Shown here: one piece after another, positions 53,349 to 61,482 of the stretch
Position numbering within the stretch: position 1 is the stretch's first letter
Layout: each line of letters opens with the position of its first letter
Assembly (NCBI RefSeq): GCF_014208105.1
Contig: NZ_JACHMQ010000001.1
Coordinates: 6,758,001 to 6,822,000 of the forward strand
From: Actinomadura coerulea
GTDB lineage: Bacteria; Actinomycetota; Actinomycetes; Streptosporangiales; Streptosporangiaceae
Length of the DNA: 64,000 bases
Direction of reading: 5' to 3'
The notes under the pieces: model-generated
Databases searched by the model: none
What the model saw: only the letters and a program-made list of their open reading frames with translations
Told to the model about the DNA's origin: nothing
Made by a program: the position numbers and the translations under genes

Positions 53349-55753
53349 CGCGGTTCCTCGTCGGCCAGTGCCGTCCGGCTCCGCGCCGGTTCGGCCTCGG
53401 AGTCCCGATCGGCGGGGGCGTCCCCGCCGCCGCGCTCCAGCAGCCGGATCGTGGCCGCGCCGGTCTTGAACAGCGGCTGCTTGGAGGCGGGGTCCCAGTC
53501 GGTGACCGTCAGTTCGTTGGCCGCGCGCGTCCTGCCGGCGTCGTCCGGGAGGTCCCAGTAGCCGTAGTGGAAGGGCAGGAACAGGACCCCGGGGCGTATG
53601 CCGGTGACGCGCAGCCTGGCATGCACGACGCCGCGCGGGCTGGAGATCTCCGCGAGGTCGCCCTCCCGCATGTCGTGGGCCGCGGCGTCGGCGGCGCTCA
53701 TCTCCACCCACACGTCCGGGGCGGCGTCCCGCAGCTGCGGCGCGCGGGCGGTCTTGGTCCGGGTGTGGAAGTGGTGGACGGTGCGGCCGTTGATCAGGTG
53801 GAACGGGCGGAGCTCGTCCGGCATCTCGTGCGGCGGAAGGTAGCCGGCCGACTTGATGACGGCCTTGCCGGACGGGTTGAGGAACCGGTACTCCACCTCC
53901 TCGACGGGGGTACCGGTGACCAGGTCGCGGCCGAAGCTCTCGCAGTACTCGGGTGCGGCCCAGAACCGGCCGTCGGAGTAAAGGCGTTCGGTGCCGTCGG
54001 GATGGTCCTGGTCGCAGGGCCATTGGACGCCGCCCGCGGCGCGCAGCCTCTCGTAGCTGAGGCCGGTGTAGTCGCAGGGGCGCCCGCGGCTGCACTCCTG
54101 CCAGGCGCGGAACGCCGACTCGGGGCCGGTCCATGTGATGAGGGGAGTGCCGTCCTTGCCGGTGAAACCCATCCGCCCGGCGTAGTCCAGGAAGATCTCC
54201 AGGTCCGGGCGGGCCTCGCCGGGCGGCTCGACGGCCTTCTCCGAGAGGTGGACGGTCCGGTCGGCGTTGGTGAAGGCGCCGGTCTTCTCGCCCCACGTCG
54301 CCGCCGGGAGGACCACGTCGGCCAGCTCGGTGGTCTCGGTCGGGAAGATGTCCTGCACCACCAGGAACAGCCGCTCCTGCGCCAGGATCTTCCGGATCCT
54401 CGACAGTTCCGGCAGTGAGACGGCGGGGTTCGTCCCGCTGACCCACAGGAAGCGGATCGACCCCTGCTCGGCGTACCGGAAGATCTGCATGGCGTGGGTC
54501 GGGGGCGCGTAGTGCGGGATGCGCTCGGGCTCGACGTTCCAGATCCGGGCCAGGTCGGCGACGTGGTCGTCGTTGGCCCAGTTCCGGAAGCCCGGCAGGT
54601 CTCCGTCGGCGCCGCACTCCCGGGTGTTCTGGGCGGTCGGCTGCCCGTTCATCTGCAGGACCCCGCAACCGGGCCGGCCGAGCATCCCCCGGATCAGGTG
54701 CAGGTTGTTGACCTGCACGGCGGCGGCGGTGGCCTGATGCGACTGGTAGAACCCCTGCAAGACGGTCGACACGAGCCGTTCGGCGTCGCCCAGCAGCCCC
54801 GCGGCCCGGCGGATCAGCTCCTCGGGCACGTCGCAGAGCTCCGCGACGCGGGCGGGCGGATACTCCTCGACGCGCCGCTCCAGCTCCTCGTAGCCGACCG
54901 TGTGGGCGTCGACGTAGCCGCGGTCGATCCTCCCCGCCGAGATGATCTCGTGCAGCAGGCCGTTCATCAGCGCCACGTTGGTGCCCGGACGCGGCGCCAG
55001 GTGCACGGCCGCCATGCGCGCCACCGGCGTCGGCCGGGGATCCACGCAGATCACCTGCGGCGGGTTCGGACCGGCCAGCCGGTCGAGCATCCGCATCCAC
55101 AGCACGGTCTGCGTCTCGGCCGCGTTGTGCCCGAACAACGCGATGACGTCGGCGTGGTCGATGTCGGCGTACGTCCCGGGCTGCCCGTCGCACCCGAACG
55201 ACTCCTTCAGCGCCGCCGCCGCCGTCGCGGTGCACAGGCGGGTGTTGCCGTCCAGGTGGTGGGTGCCGATCCCGCCGCGCGCGATGGCCGCCAGCGTGTA
55301 GTACTCCTCAAGGAAGAGCTGCCCGGTGGTGTAGAAGCCGAACGCGCCGGGGCCCTGCTCGTCCAGCAGTTCACGGCTCCGGCGGACGACCGCGTCCATC
55401 GCGGTGTCCCAGTCGGTCTCCACGAGCGCGCCGTCGCGGCTGATCAGCGGACGGGTCAACCGGTCCGGTGACGCGCCCGCCTGCCAGGCGTACAGGTCCT
55501 TGGGGTCGAGGCGTCCCCGGTTGATCCTGTCTCCGGCCGCCCCGCGGACCCCGACCATCCGGCCGTCCTTGACCGCGATGTCCATCCCGTCCCCATTGGA
55601 GTGCAGGATCGACGCGGTCGGCACCCACCGGTCCACGTCCTGGGGCGAGACCCCCTCCTTCAGGAAGGTGTCGACCCGGACGGGCCAGTCCTCACCCGGA
55701 CCGTAGGGCGTCCTCGTCCCCCAGGGGTCGGCGATCCGATCGATCCGCGCCAT
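53345..55753 (-). CDS. molybdopterin (bis-MGD) oxidoreductase without the N-terminal Fe-S cysteines
   Basis: 802 residues. ATG at 55753 is preferred because GGAGG lies 5 nt upstream; ATG at 55786 adds 11 residues. It belongs to the formate dehydrogenase/nitrate reductase superfamily: catalytic Cys in NTRLCTATA, cofactor motifs ALFGHNAAETQ, CVDPRPTPVA, GTNVALMNGLLH, WVSGTNPAVS, LPAATWGEKTGAFTNADR, and the C-terminal MopB domain (NGRTVHHFHT). At the N-terminus, where a C-x2-C-x3-C cluster is usual, it reads WVPTASILHSNGDGMD, so the 4Fe-4S cluster is probably absent. Substrate and electron partner are unknown. Confidence 0.9.
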   Translation of the reverse strand: MARIDRIADPWGTRTPYGPGEDWPVRVDTFLKEGVSPQDVDRWVPTASILHSNGDGMDIAVKDGRMVGVRGAAGDRINRGRLDPKDLYAWQAGASPDRLTRPLISRDGALVETDWDTAMDAVVRRSRELLDEQGPGAFGFYTTGQLFLEEYYTLAAIARGGIGTHHLDGNTRLCTATAAAALKESFGCDGQPGTYADIDHADVIALFGHNAAETQTVLWMRMLDRLAGPNPPQVICVDPRPTPVARMAAVHLAPRPGTNVALMNGLLHEIISAGRIDRGYVDAHTVGYEELERRVEEYPPARVAELCDVPEELIRRAAGLLGDAERLVSTVLQGFYQSHQATAAAVQVNNLHLIRGMLGRPGCGVLQMNGQPTAQNTRECGADGDLPGFRNWANDDHVADLARIWNVEPERIPHYAPPTHAMQIFRYAEQGSIRFLWVSGTNPAVSLPELSRIRKILAQERLFLVVQDIFPTETTELADVVLPAATWGEKTGAFTNADRTVHLSEKAVEPPGEARPDLEIFLDYAGRMGFTGKDGTPLITWTGPESAFRAWQECSRGRPCDYTGLSYERLRAAGGVQWPCDQDHPDGTERLYSDGRFWAAPEYCESFGRDLVTGTPVEEVEYRFLNPSGKAVIKSAGYLPPHEMPDELRPFHLINGRTVHHFHTRTKTARAPQLRDAAPDVWVEMSAADAAAHDMREGDLAEISSPRGVVHARLRVTGIRPGVLFLPFHYGYWDLPDDAGRTRAANELTVTDWDPASKQPLFKTGAATIRLLERGGGDAPADRDSEAEPARSRTALADEEPR

Positions 55754-55962
55754 CCAAGCCTCCGCAACCTCTGGAGAAGGACTCATCCCACTGCTCGCTA
55801 CCGCGAAACATCGGCCGTCTCTCCGGGCCGTCCGGCTCGGGGGCGAATTTTGGTCAGACCGTTTATGAGCCGCACTTATTCGGCTTTCGGAAATGCCTTG
55901 ACGGAAGGTGTAGTGCCTCCCATTCTGGAATGTTTCGTTCCGGAAACCAGAAGGGAACCGCC
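55754..55962. promoter_or_regulatory. divergent promoter region before the vWA-kinase-helicase cluster
   Basis: 209 bp, noticeably richer in A and T than its surroundings. On + a TTGACG (55898-55903), 17 bp and CATTCT (55921-55926) could be the cluster promoter. Two dyads follow: CATTCTGGAATG (55921-55932, perfect) overlaps the -10, and GTTTCGTTCCGGAAAC (55932-55947, 5-bp arms) comes next. They are candidate operators for regulating the cluster. Confidence 0.45.
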
Positions 55963-56640
55963 ATGCCCGACCCCCTCCCGGCACGGCCGTCCGCACCCCC
56001 GCCCCGGCCCCTGCCCGTGCTCGTCCTCGCCGATGTCAGCGGGAGCATGGCGGAGGCGGGAAAGATCGAGGTGCTCAACCGCAGCGTCGCCACGATGATC
56101 AGGTCGTTCGCCGACGAGGACACCGTCCGCGGTGAGATCACGGTCGGGGTGGTGACCTTCGGGGGCGGGGGCGCGGCGCTGCACCAGGCGCCGGCCCCGG
56201 CCGCCGAGGTCGTCTGGGAGGACATGCGGCCCCGCGGGCGCACGCCGCTGGGCGAGGCCCTCGACCTGGTGAACGACCTCCTGGCGGACGAGGACGTCAT
56301 CTCCCGGCGGGCCTTCACGCCGACCCTGGTCCTGGTCTCCGACGGGCTGCCGAACGACGACTGGCGGGGCGCGCTGGAGCGGCTGCTGGCGTCGCCGCGC
56401 GGAGGAAAGGCCGTGCGGCTGGCGGTCGGAGTCGGCCAGGACATGGACGAGGAGGCCTTCGACGTCCTGCGGGCCTTCATCGACGATCCCGTGATCCAGC
56501 CGGTCCGCGCCGACGAGGCCCACCTGCTGTCCCGGTACTTCTCCTGGGTCACCATGAGCGTCACCGCGAGAGCGCGCAGCACCCGTCCGAACGACACATC
56601 ACATATGTCCTTCGACGAGCTCGAGGACCTGCTGGGCTGA
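55963..56640 (+). CDS. vWA-domain protein (TerY-like)
   Basis: 225 residues from ATG at 55963, behind AGAAGGGAA. A single von Willebrand A domain fills residues 18-195: MIDAS motif D-x-S-x-S in LADVSGSM (Asp24, Ser26, Ser28), TPLGEALDLVNDLL with the MIDAS Thr, and LVLVSDGLPNDDW. No signal peptide, so it is cytoplasmic. TerY-type proteins with this layout are found beside zinc-ribbon kinases in Ter-related stress systems, which is the next gene here (23 bp). Probably a metal-dependent protein-binding switch for the cluster. Confidence 0.88.
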   Translation: MPDPLPARPSAPPPRPLPVLVLADVSGSMAEAGKIEVLNRSVATMIRSFADEDTVRGEITVGVVTFGGGGAALHQAPAPAAEVVWEDMRPRGRTPLGEALDLVNDLLADEDVISRRAFTPTLVLVSDGLPNDDWRGALERLLASPRGGKAVRLAVGVGQDMDEEAFDVLRAFIDDPVIQPVRADEAHLLSRYFSWVTMSVTARARSTRPNDTSHMSFDELEDLLG

Positions 56641-56662
56641 GACGGACGGAGACGTCGGCGAA

Positions 56663-58012
56663 ATGCGCGTGGTGAAGGACGAGCACGGGCGGCCGCTCCA
56701 GCTGACCCGCCTGCTGGGAACCGGCGGGCAGGGCGAGGTCTGGGCGGCCGGCGACCGTGTCGCCGTCAAGGTACTCCGAGCCCGGACACGGCGGGCCTCC
56801 GAGCGGCTGCGGCAGCGGCTCCGGACCGTGAGACGGCTCGACCTCGACGGGCTCGCCATATCCCGTCCGCTGGCCATGCTCGCGGAGCCGGACGCGGGCT
56901 ACACGATGGAGCTGCTCGGCGACATGACCGCTCTGCGCGTCCTCGCCAACCCGCCCCCGCGCGGGGACCTCGTGGACTGGTACGGGGAGACGGGCGGCCT
57001 GCGGCGCCGGCTCCGGCTACTGGCGAGGGCCGCGGACGTCCTGGCGGCGCTGCACGCCCGGGGCATCGTCTACGGCGACCCCTCGCCCGGGAACATGATG
57101 GCCTCGGCGTCCGCCGAGCACTCCCAGGTCTGGCTGGTCGACGCCGACAACCTGGAGGTCGAGTCGGTCGTCCCCGACGAGTCGTTCACGACACCCGGAT
57201 ACGGCGCGCCCGAGGTGGTCGCGGGCCGCATGGGCATCTCCAGCCTCAGCGACGCCCACGCGTTCGCGGTCGTCGCCTTCGAGCTGCTCGCGCTCGTGCA
57301 CCCCTTCCTCGGCGACGACGTCCAGGACGGCGCACCGGAGGACGAGGAGCGGGCGTTCGCGGGCGAGCTGCCCTGGATCGACGATCCCGACGACGACCGC
57401 AACCGGTCGAGCTACGGGCTGCCCAGGCGGTCCGTCCTCACCCCCGGCCTCAGGACGCTGGCCGAGCGGACCTTCGGTGCCGGGCGGTCGGATCCGGTCG
57501 AGCGGGCGACGGTCGCCGAATGGCGCACCAAGCTCCAGGCCGCCGCGGACCTCACGCTCACGTGCGCGGGGTGCCGGCAGACGTTCATCGTCGGAGTCGC
57601 CGCCTGCCCGTGGTGCGGAGCCGGAACGCCCCGGCAGCTGATGGGCTTGATGCACCTCGCCGTTCCCGGGGAGGACACCTACGCCGGGCCCCGCGACGGC
57701 CTCGCGATTCCGCCGCGCGAATGGCTGTGCGTCACGGCGCGCACCGCGCAGCTGGCGCCCGACACCGACCAGGATCGTCCCGTCGCCTGGCTGTGGTGGG
57801 AGCCGGGCAGCAGGCTGGCCGTGCGGAACCGGGGCCGTGAACCGCTGTGGCTCAGCCGGCGCACCGGAGGATCGCCGCGCGTCGTGGAGCCGGACGGCGA
57901 GCTGACGGTTCCGGTGTACGAGGACGTCCCGGAGTGGAACGTGCACTTCGGGCACCGGTCGCAGCTCCACCGGGTGCTGCGGTTCCGTCTGCTCGGAACG
58001 GGCCGGGCATGA
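56663..58012 (+). CDS. protein kinase with C-terminal zinc ribbon
   Basis: 449 residues from ATG at 56663. The kinase domain (15-290) has a Gly-rich loop LLGTGGQGEVW, Lys36 in VAVKVL, a catalytic loop YGDPSPGN (Asp139, Asn144) in place of HRDLKPxN, and VDADN (Asp160) in place of DFG. The key residues for ATP and catalysis are kept, so activity is possible. A zinc ribbon follows at about 300-320 (CAGC then CPWCG), and about 120 beta-rich residues end the protein. This kinase and ribbon pairing is known from TerY-P triads, but no PP2C gene is present. ATGA overlap couples it to the helicase gene. Confidence 0.87.
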   Translation: MRVVKDEHGRPLQLTRLLGTGGQGEVWAAGDRVAVKVLRARTRRASERLRQRLRTVRRLDLDGLAISRPLAMLAEPDAGYTMELLGDMTALRVLANPPPRGDLVDWYGETGGLRRRLRLLARAADVLAALHARGIVYGDPSPGNMMASASAEHSQVWLVDADNLEVESVVPDESFTTPGYGAPEVVAGRMGISSLSDAHAFAVVAFELLALVHPFLGDDVQDGAPEDEERAFAGELPWIDDPDDDRNRSSYGLPRRSVLTPGLRTLAERTFGAGRSDPVERATVAEWRTKLQAAADLTLTCAGCRQTFIVGVAACPWCGAGTPRQLMGLMHLAVPGEDTYAGPRDGLAIPPREWLCVTARTAQLAPDTDQDRPVAWLWWEPGSRLAVRNRGREPLWLSRRTGGSPRVVEPDGELTVPVYEDVPEWNVHFGHRSQLHRVLRFRLLGTGRA

Positions 58013-61000
58013 GCGCGCCGGCCCGGAGCGGACGCGCTCCCGCGTCCCGGGGGGCTTCCGCCCCCGTCAGCGAACCCCTGCCCGGACGTTCGGACTTCGT
58101 CTGGCTGCTCTGGAACGGCGCCCCCGACGCTCTCCGGAACATCGGCGAGGGCTGGCACGAGGTGAACCTGGCCAGGCTGCCGAACGGCCAGGTGGTCGCC
58201 GGCGTCGACGGGACCGTCCGGGGCGGGGTCAGGCCCGACGGTGAGCAGGACCGCGAACGCCTGGGGCGCGCCATCTCGAACCGCGCCCGGATCGCCGTCC
58301 TGTCGACGCACAAGGTGGAGAACGAGGGGCAGCGGCGCCGCCTCCGGATCGGTGTGGACCTCTACACCTACGAACAGGCGGATCCGTTGGAACCGCAGTC
58401 CGTCGGGGTGGGCGACCGCGTCATGGACACGGTCGGCAAGTGGGACAGGAAGCTCAGGGACAGGCCGGAGGAGATCCTCCGGTGGCTCACCGAGCGCCTG
58501 CTGATCCCCCCGAGGGCGGGCGCGGGGCCGGAGGCGCCCCACCGTCTGGTCGTGTCCATCGGCCTGAGCGACCCGAGCGCGCCGGCCGGCTACCGGATCC
58601 ACGGGCGGGGCGTGACCGGGGACGTCCGGACGGAGGGCGGCCGGCTGGTGCTGCACCGCCTCCGGCGCACCGGCGGCGAGGACGGGCAGGGGCCGTTGCG
58701 GCTGACCGAGTGCCGCCTGGAGTTCACCGACGTCTCGCAGGCCGGGGAGTTGCGCGCCGAGATGAAGCACCAGCTCAACCGGCTGGCCACCGGTCAGGGC
58801 TTCCTCGCCATGTGGCACGAGTACAACCGGCTCGAATCCCGGTTCGTCCGCCGGCAGGTGCGCGACGTCGGATTCGGGCGCTACACCGAGCGCGAATCGC
58901 TCGGCGACGGCGTCTATCGGTTCCGGCTCGACCGGTCGTCCCACGTCGACGACCAGGAGCTGACGCTGACGGAACGGGCCCGGCGCAACCTCGACGCACG
59001 GGAGAGCCTGGAACTGGAGGCCGCGCGGACCCTTCCCGGCGCCCTGGCGGCGGCGGACGGGGAGGAGGACGCCTCGGCGTGGGCGCTGATCGGCGACCGG
59101 CTCGGCCGGGACGTGGTCAGCGGCACCGTCGTCGCGGCCGACGTCGCGGCGGGGACGATCGACATGAGGCTCGTCGACCTCGGGCGGCGGCGGGTCTCCG
59201 GAGTGGGGCGGGACCAGACGGACGCCCCTCCGCCCCAGGGCTTCCTCTACCGCTCGTTCCGCGGCGACCGGCGCCAGATGCAGAGGCGCAAGGACGCCTT
59301 CGACCGGATCCTCGCGGACGGGACCAGGATCCCGAACCTGCTGGCGCTGTTCGAGGGCAAGACGGTCAGCGCGGATCCTCCCGGGAGAAGGACCAAGCCG
59401 CTCTCCGCGGCGGTCCGCGAGTGCTTCCGGGGCGGCGAGCCCACCCCGATGCAGGAGCGGGCGCTGGAGGTGGCGCTGAACACGCCCGACATCGCGGTGA
59501 TCCAGGGCCCGCCGGGCACGGGCAAGACCCAGGTGATCACCGCCCTGCAGACCCGCCTCGCCGAGGAGGGGCGCGGCTACGCGCGGCTGCGCGGCAGCAT
59601 CCTGCTCACCAGCTTCCAGCATGCGGCCGTGGACGAGCTGGTGGAGCGTTCGAGGGTGTTCGGCCTCCCCGCCAGCAAGGTGGACCGCGCCGGCCGCGGC
59701 ACGACCGTCCAGACGGACCGGTGGCTCCAGGAGACGGTCGACTGGCTCACCGAGGAGATCAACGCCGACTCGCTCGGGCAGGCCCTCGGCGTGCTGCGGA
59801 CGGTGACCGCCAGGGCGGCGGGCTACCTGCTCACACCGACCCCGCCGGAGGAGACCGCGCGCCTGCTCGAAGAGATCGAGGAGCTCGCGGGCGGACTCCT
59901 GTCGGCCGGACTCGCCGGCCGGCTGCACCGCGCGCGCCTGCGGTCGCGGAACGCGTCCCGGCCCGGCCCGTTCGACCTCGACGACGACCGCGAGCTGGCG
60001 GTCCGGGCGCTGCGCGGCGTGCGGACCCTCGCCGAGTCGTTCGCCGACGACGGGCCCGCGGCGGCGGCGAAGGCGCTGCGGCGGGTCCGCGCGCTGGACG
60101 GGCCGGACGCGGACGGCGCGGCCGACCTGGACCTGCTGGCCAGGGCGGCCTCCTGGGACGTCGACGAGCCCGTCCCGTTCCTGGCGGAACTGGCGGCGGC
60201 GCGCGACCGGCTGCTGGAGGCGCTGCGGCCGGCGAGCGGGCCCCTGGCCCCCGCCGCCGCGGACCCCGAGGTGGAGGACCTGCTCGCCGAGATCGCCGAA
60301 GAGCTCGAAGAGCGGGTGCGCGACTCCGGCGAGAGCGGTCCGCAGCTCGCGATGCTGGACTACCTCGAAGGGCTGCGGGGCGACCCGGCCGCCGTCGAGT
60401 GGACCCTGCGGGCCTACACCGCCTCCTACGCGGCCACCTGCCAGCAGGCCGCGTCCCCCACGGTCGCGGGGGCCAAGCAGGAGGCGCGGGTCGAGGACGT
60501 CGTCTTCGACACCGTGATCATCGACGAGGCGGCCCGCGCCAACCCGCTCGATCTCATGATCCCGCTGATCCACGCGGGCAGGCGCATCGTCCTGGTCGGC
60601 GACCACAACCAGCTGCCGCACATGCTGGAGCCGGAGGTCGAGCGGCAGGTGGAGCAGCTCGACGCGGGCGCGCGGGGACGGCTCCGCGAGAGCCTGTTCC
60701 AGCGCCTGTTCGAGAACCTGCGGGCTCCCGGCGCCCCGGTGGACCGGGTCGTCACCCTCAACGCCCAGTTCCGGATGCACCGGACGCTCGGGGCGTTCGT
60801 CAGCCGCTGCTTCTACGACGGGATGCTCGAATCGCCCCGTCCGGACGAGGAGTTCGCGCACGCCCTGCCCGGCTACGAGGGCGTGCACGCGGCGTGGATC
60901 GACGTCCCGAACGCCCGGGGCGCCGAGTCCGGCAGGCGCAGCAAGCGGCGGCGGGCCGAGGCGCGCGCCATCGCCGACCAGCTGGAGAGGCTCCTGCCCT

Positions 61001-61482
61001 CGGCGCCGGACCTCACCTTCGGCGTCATCTCCTTCTACTCCGACCAGGTGGACGAGATCTGGCGGGAACTGGTGGCTCGCGAGCTCGCCCGCCGCACGGA
61101 CCAGGGCTACGAGCTGGTCAAGGGGCTCCAGTACGACGCGGGCGGCCGCCGGCTCGACCGCCTGCATGTCGGAAGCGTGGACGCCTTCCAGGGCAAGGAG
61201 TTCGATGTGGTGTTCCTGTCCACGACGAGGTCGGCGCCCCAGGCCGATCCACCGGCCGCGGGCACCGCCGCCCACGACCGCTGGGTCCGGCGCCGCTACG
61301 GCCACCTCACCCTGCGCAACCGGCTGTGCGTGGCGATGAGCCGGCAGAAGCGCCTGCTCGTGACCGTGGGCGACTCGGCGATGTTCGAGGGGGCCGCGGT
61401 GCCCGCGCAGGTGGAGCCGCTGGCCGAGTTCCTCCGGCTGTGCCGATCGGGAGGTGGGCATGGCGCCGTCCTCTCCTCGTAG
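58009..61482 (+). CDS. superfamily 1 helicase, UPF1-like
   Basis: 1157 residues from ATG at 58009, overlapping the kinase stop. The first about 470 residues have no recognised domain (FVWLLWNGAPDALRNIGEGW and onward) and are probably a specificity module. Helicase motifs: Q-motif region PTPMQERALEVAL, Walker A GPPGTGKTQ (about 500-508), SFQHAAVDELV, DEAA in IIDEAARANPLDL (about 837), VGDHNQLPH, QFRMH, SVDAFQGKEFDVV and VAMSRQKRLLVTVGD. These match UPF1/Dna2-type SF1B enzymes acting 5' to 3' on RNA or DNA. A helical insert (590-820) separates Walker A and DEAA. Confidence 0.9.
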   Translation: MSAPARSGRAPASRGASAPVSEPLPGRSDFVWLLWNGAPDALRNIGEGWHEVNLARLPNGQVVAGVDGTVRGGVRPDGEQDRERLGRAISNRARIAVLSTHKVENEGQRRRLRIGVDLYTYEQADPLEPQSVGVGDRVMDTVGKWDRKLRDRPEEILRWLTERLLIPPRAGAGPEAPHRLVVSIGLSDPSAPAGYRIHGRGVTGDVRTEGGRLVLHRLRRTGGEDGQGPLRLTECRLEFTDVSQAGELRAEMKHQLNRLATGQGFLAMWHEYNRLESRFVRRQVRDVGFGRYTERESLGDGVYRFRLDRSSHVDDQELTLTERARRNLDARESLELEAARTLPGALAAADGEEDASAWALIGDRLGRDVVSGTVVAADVAAGTIDMRLVDLGRRRVSGVGRDQTDAPPPQGFLYRSFRGDRRQMQRRKDAFDRILADGTRIPNLLALFEGKTVSADPPGRRTKPLSAAVRECFRGGEPTPMQERALEVALNTPDIAVIQGPPGTGKTQVITALQTRLAEEGRGYARLRGSILLTSFQHAAVDELVERSRVFGLPASKVDRAGRGTTVQTDRWLQETVDWLTEEINADSLGQALGVLRTVTARAAGYLLTPTPPEETARLLEEIEELAGGLLSAGLAGRLHRARLRSRNASRPGPFDLDDDRELAVRALRGVRTLAESFADDGPAAAAKALRRVRALDGPDADGAADLDLLARAASWDVDEPVPFLAELAAARDRLLEALRPASGPLAPAAADPEVEDLLAEIAEELEERVRDSGESGPQLAMLDYLEGLRGDPAAVEWTLRAYTASYAATCQQAASPTVAGAKQEARVEDVVFDTVIIDEAARANPLDLMIPLIHAGRRIVLVGDHNQLPHMLEPEVERQVEQLDAGARGRLRESLFQRLFENLRAPGAPVDRVVTLNAQFRMHRTLGAFVSRCFYDGMLESPRPDEEFAHALPGYEGVHAAWIDVPNARGAESGRRSKRRRAEARAIADQLERLLPSAPDLTFGVISFYSDQVDEIWRELVARELARRTDQGYELVKGLQYDAGGRRLDRLHVGSVDAFQGKEFDVVFLSTTRSAPQADPPAAGTAAHDRWVRRRYGHLTLRNRLCVAMSRQKRLLVTVGDSAMFEGAAVPAQVEPLAEFLRLCRSGGGHGAVLSS

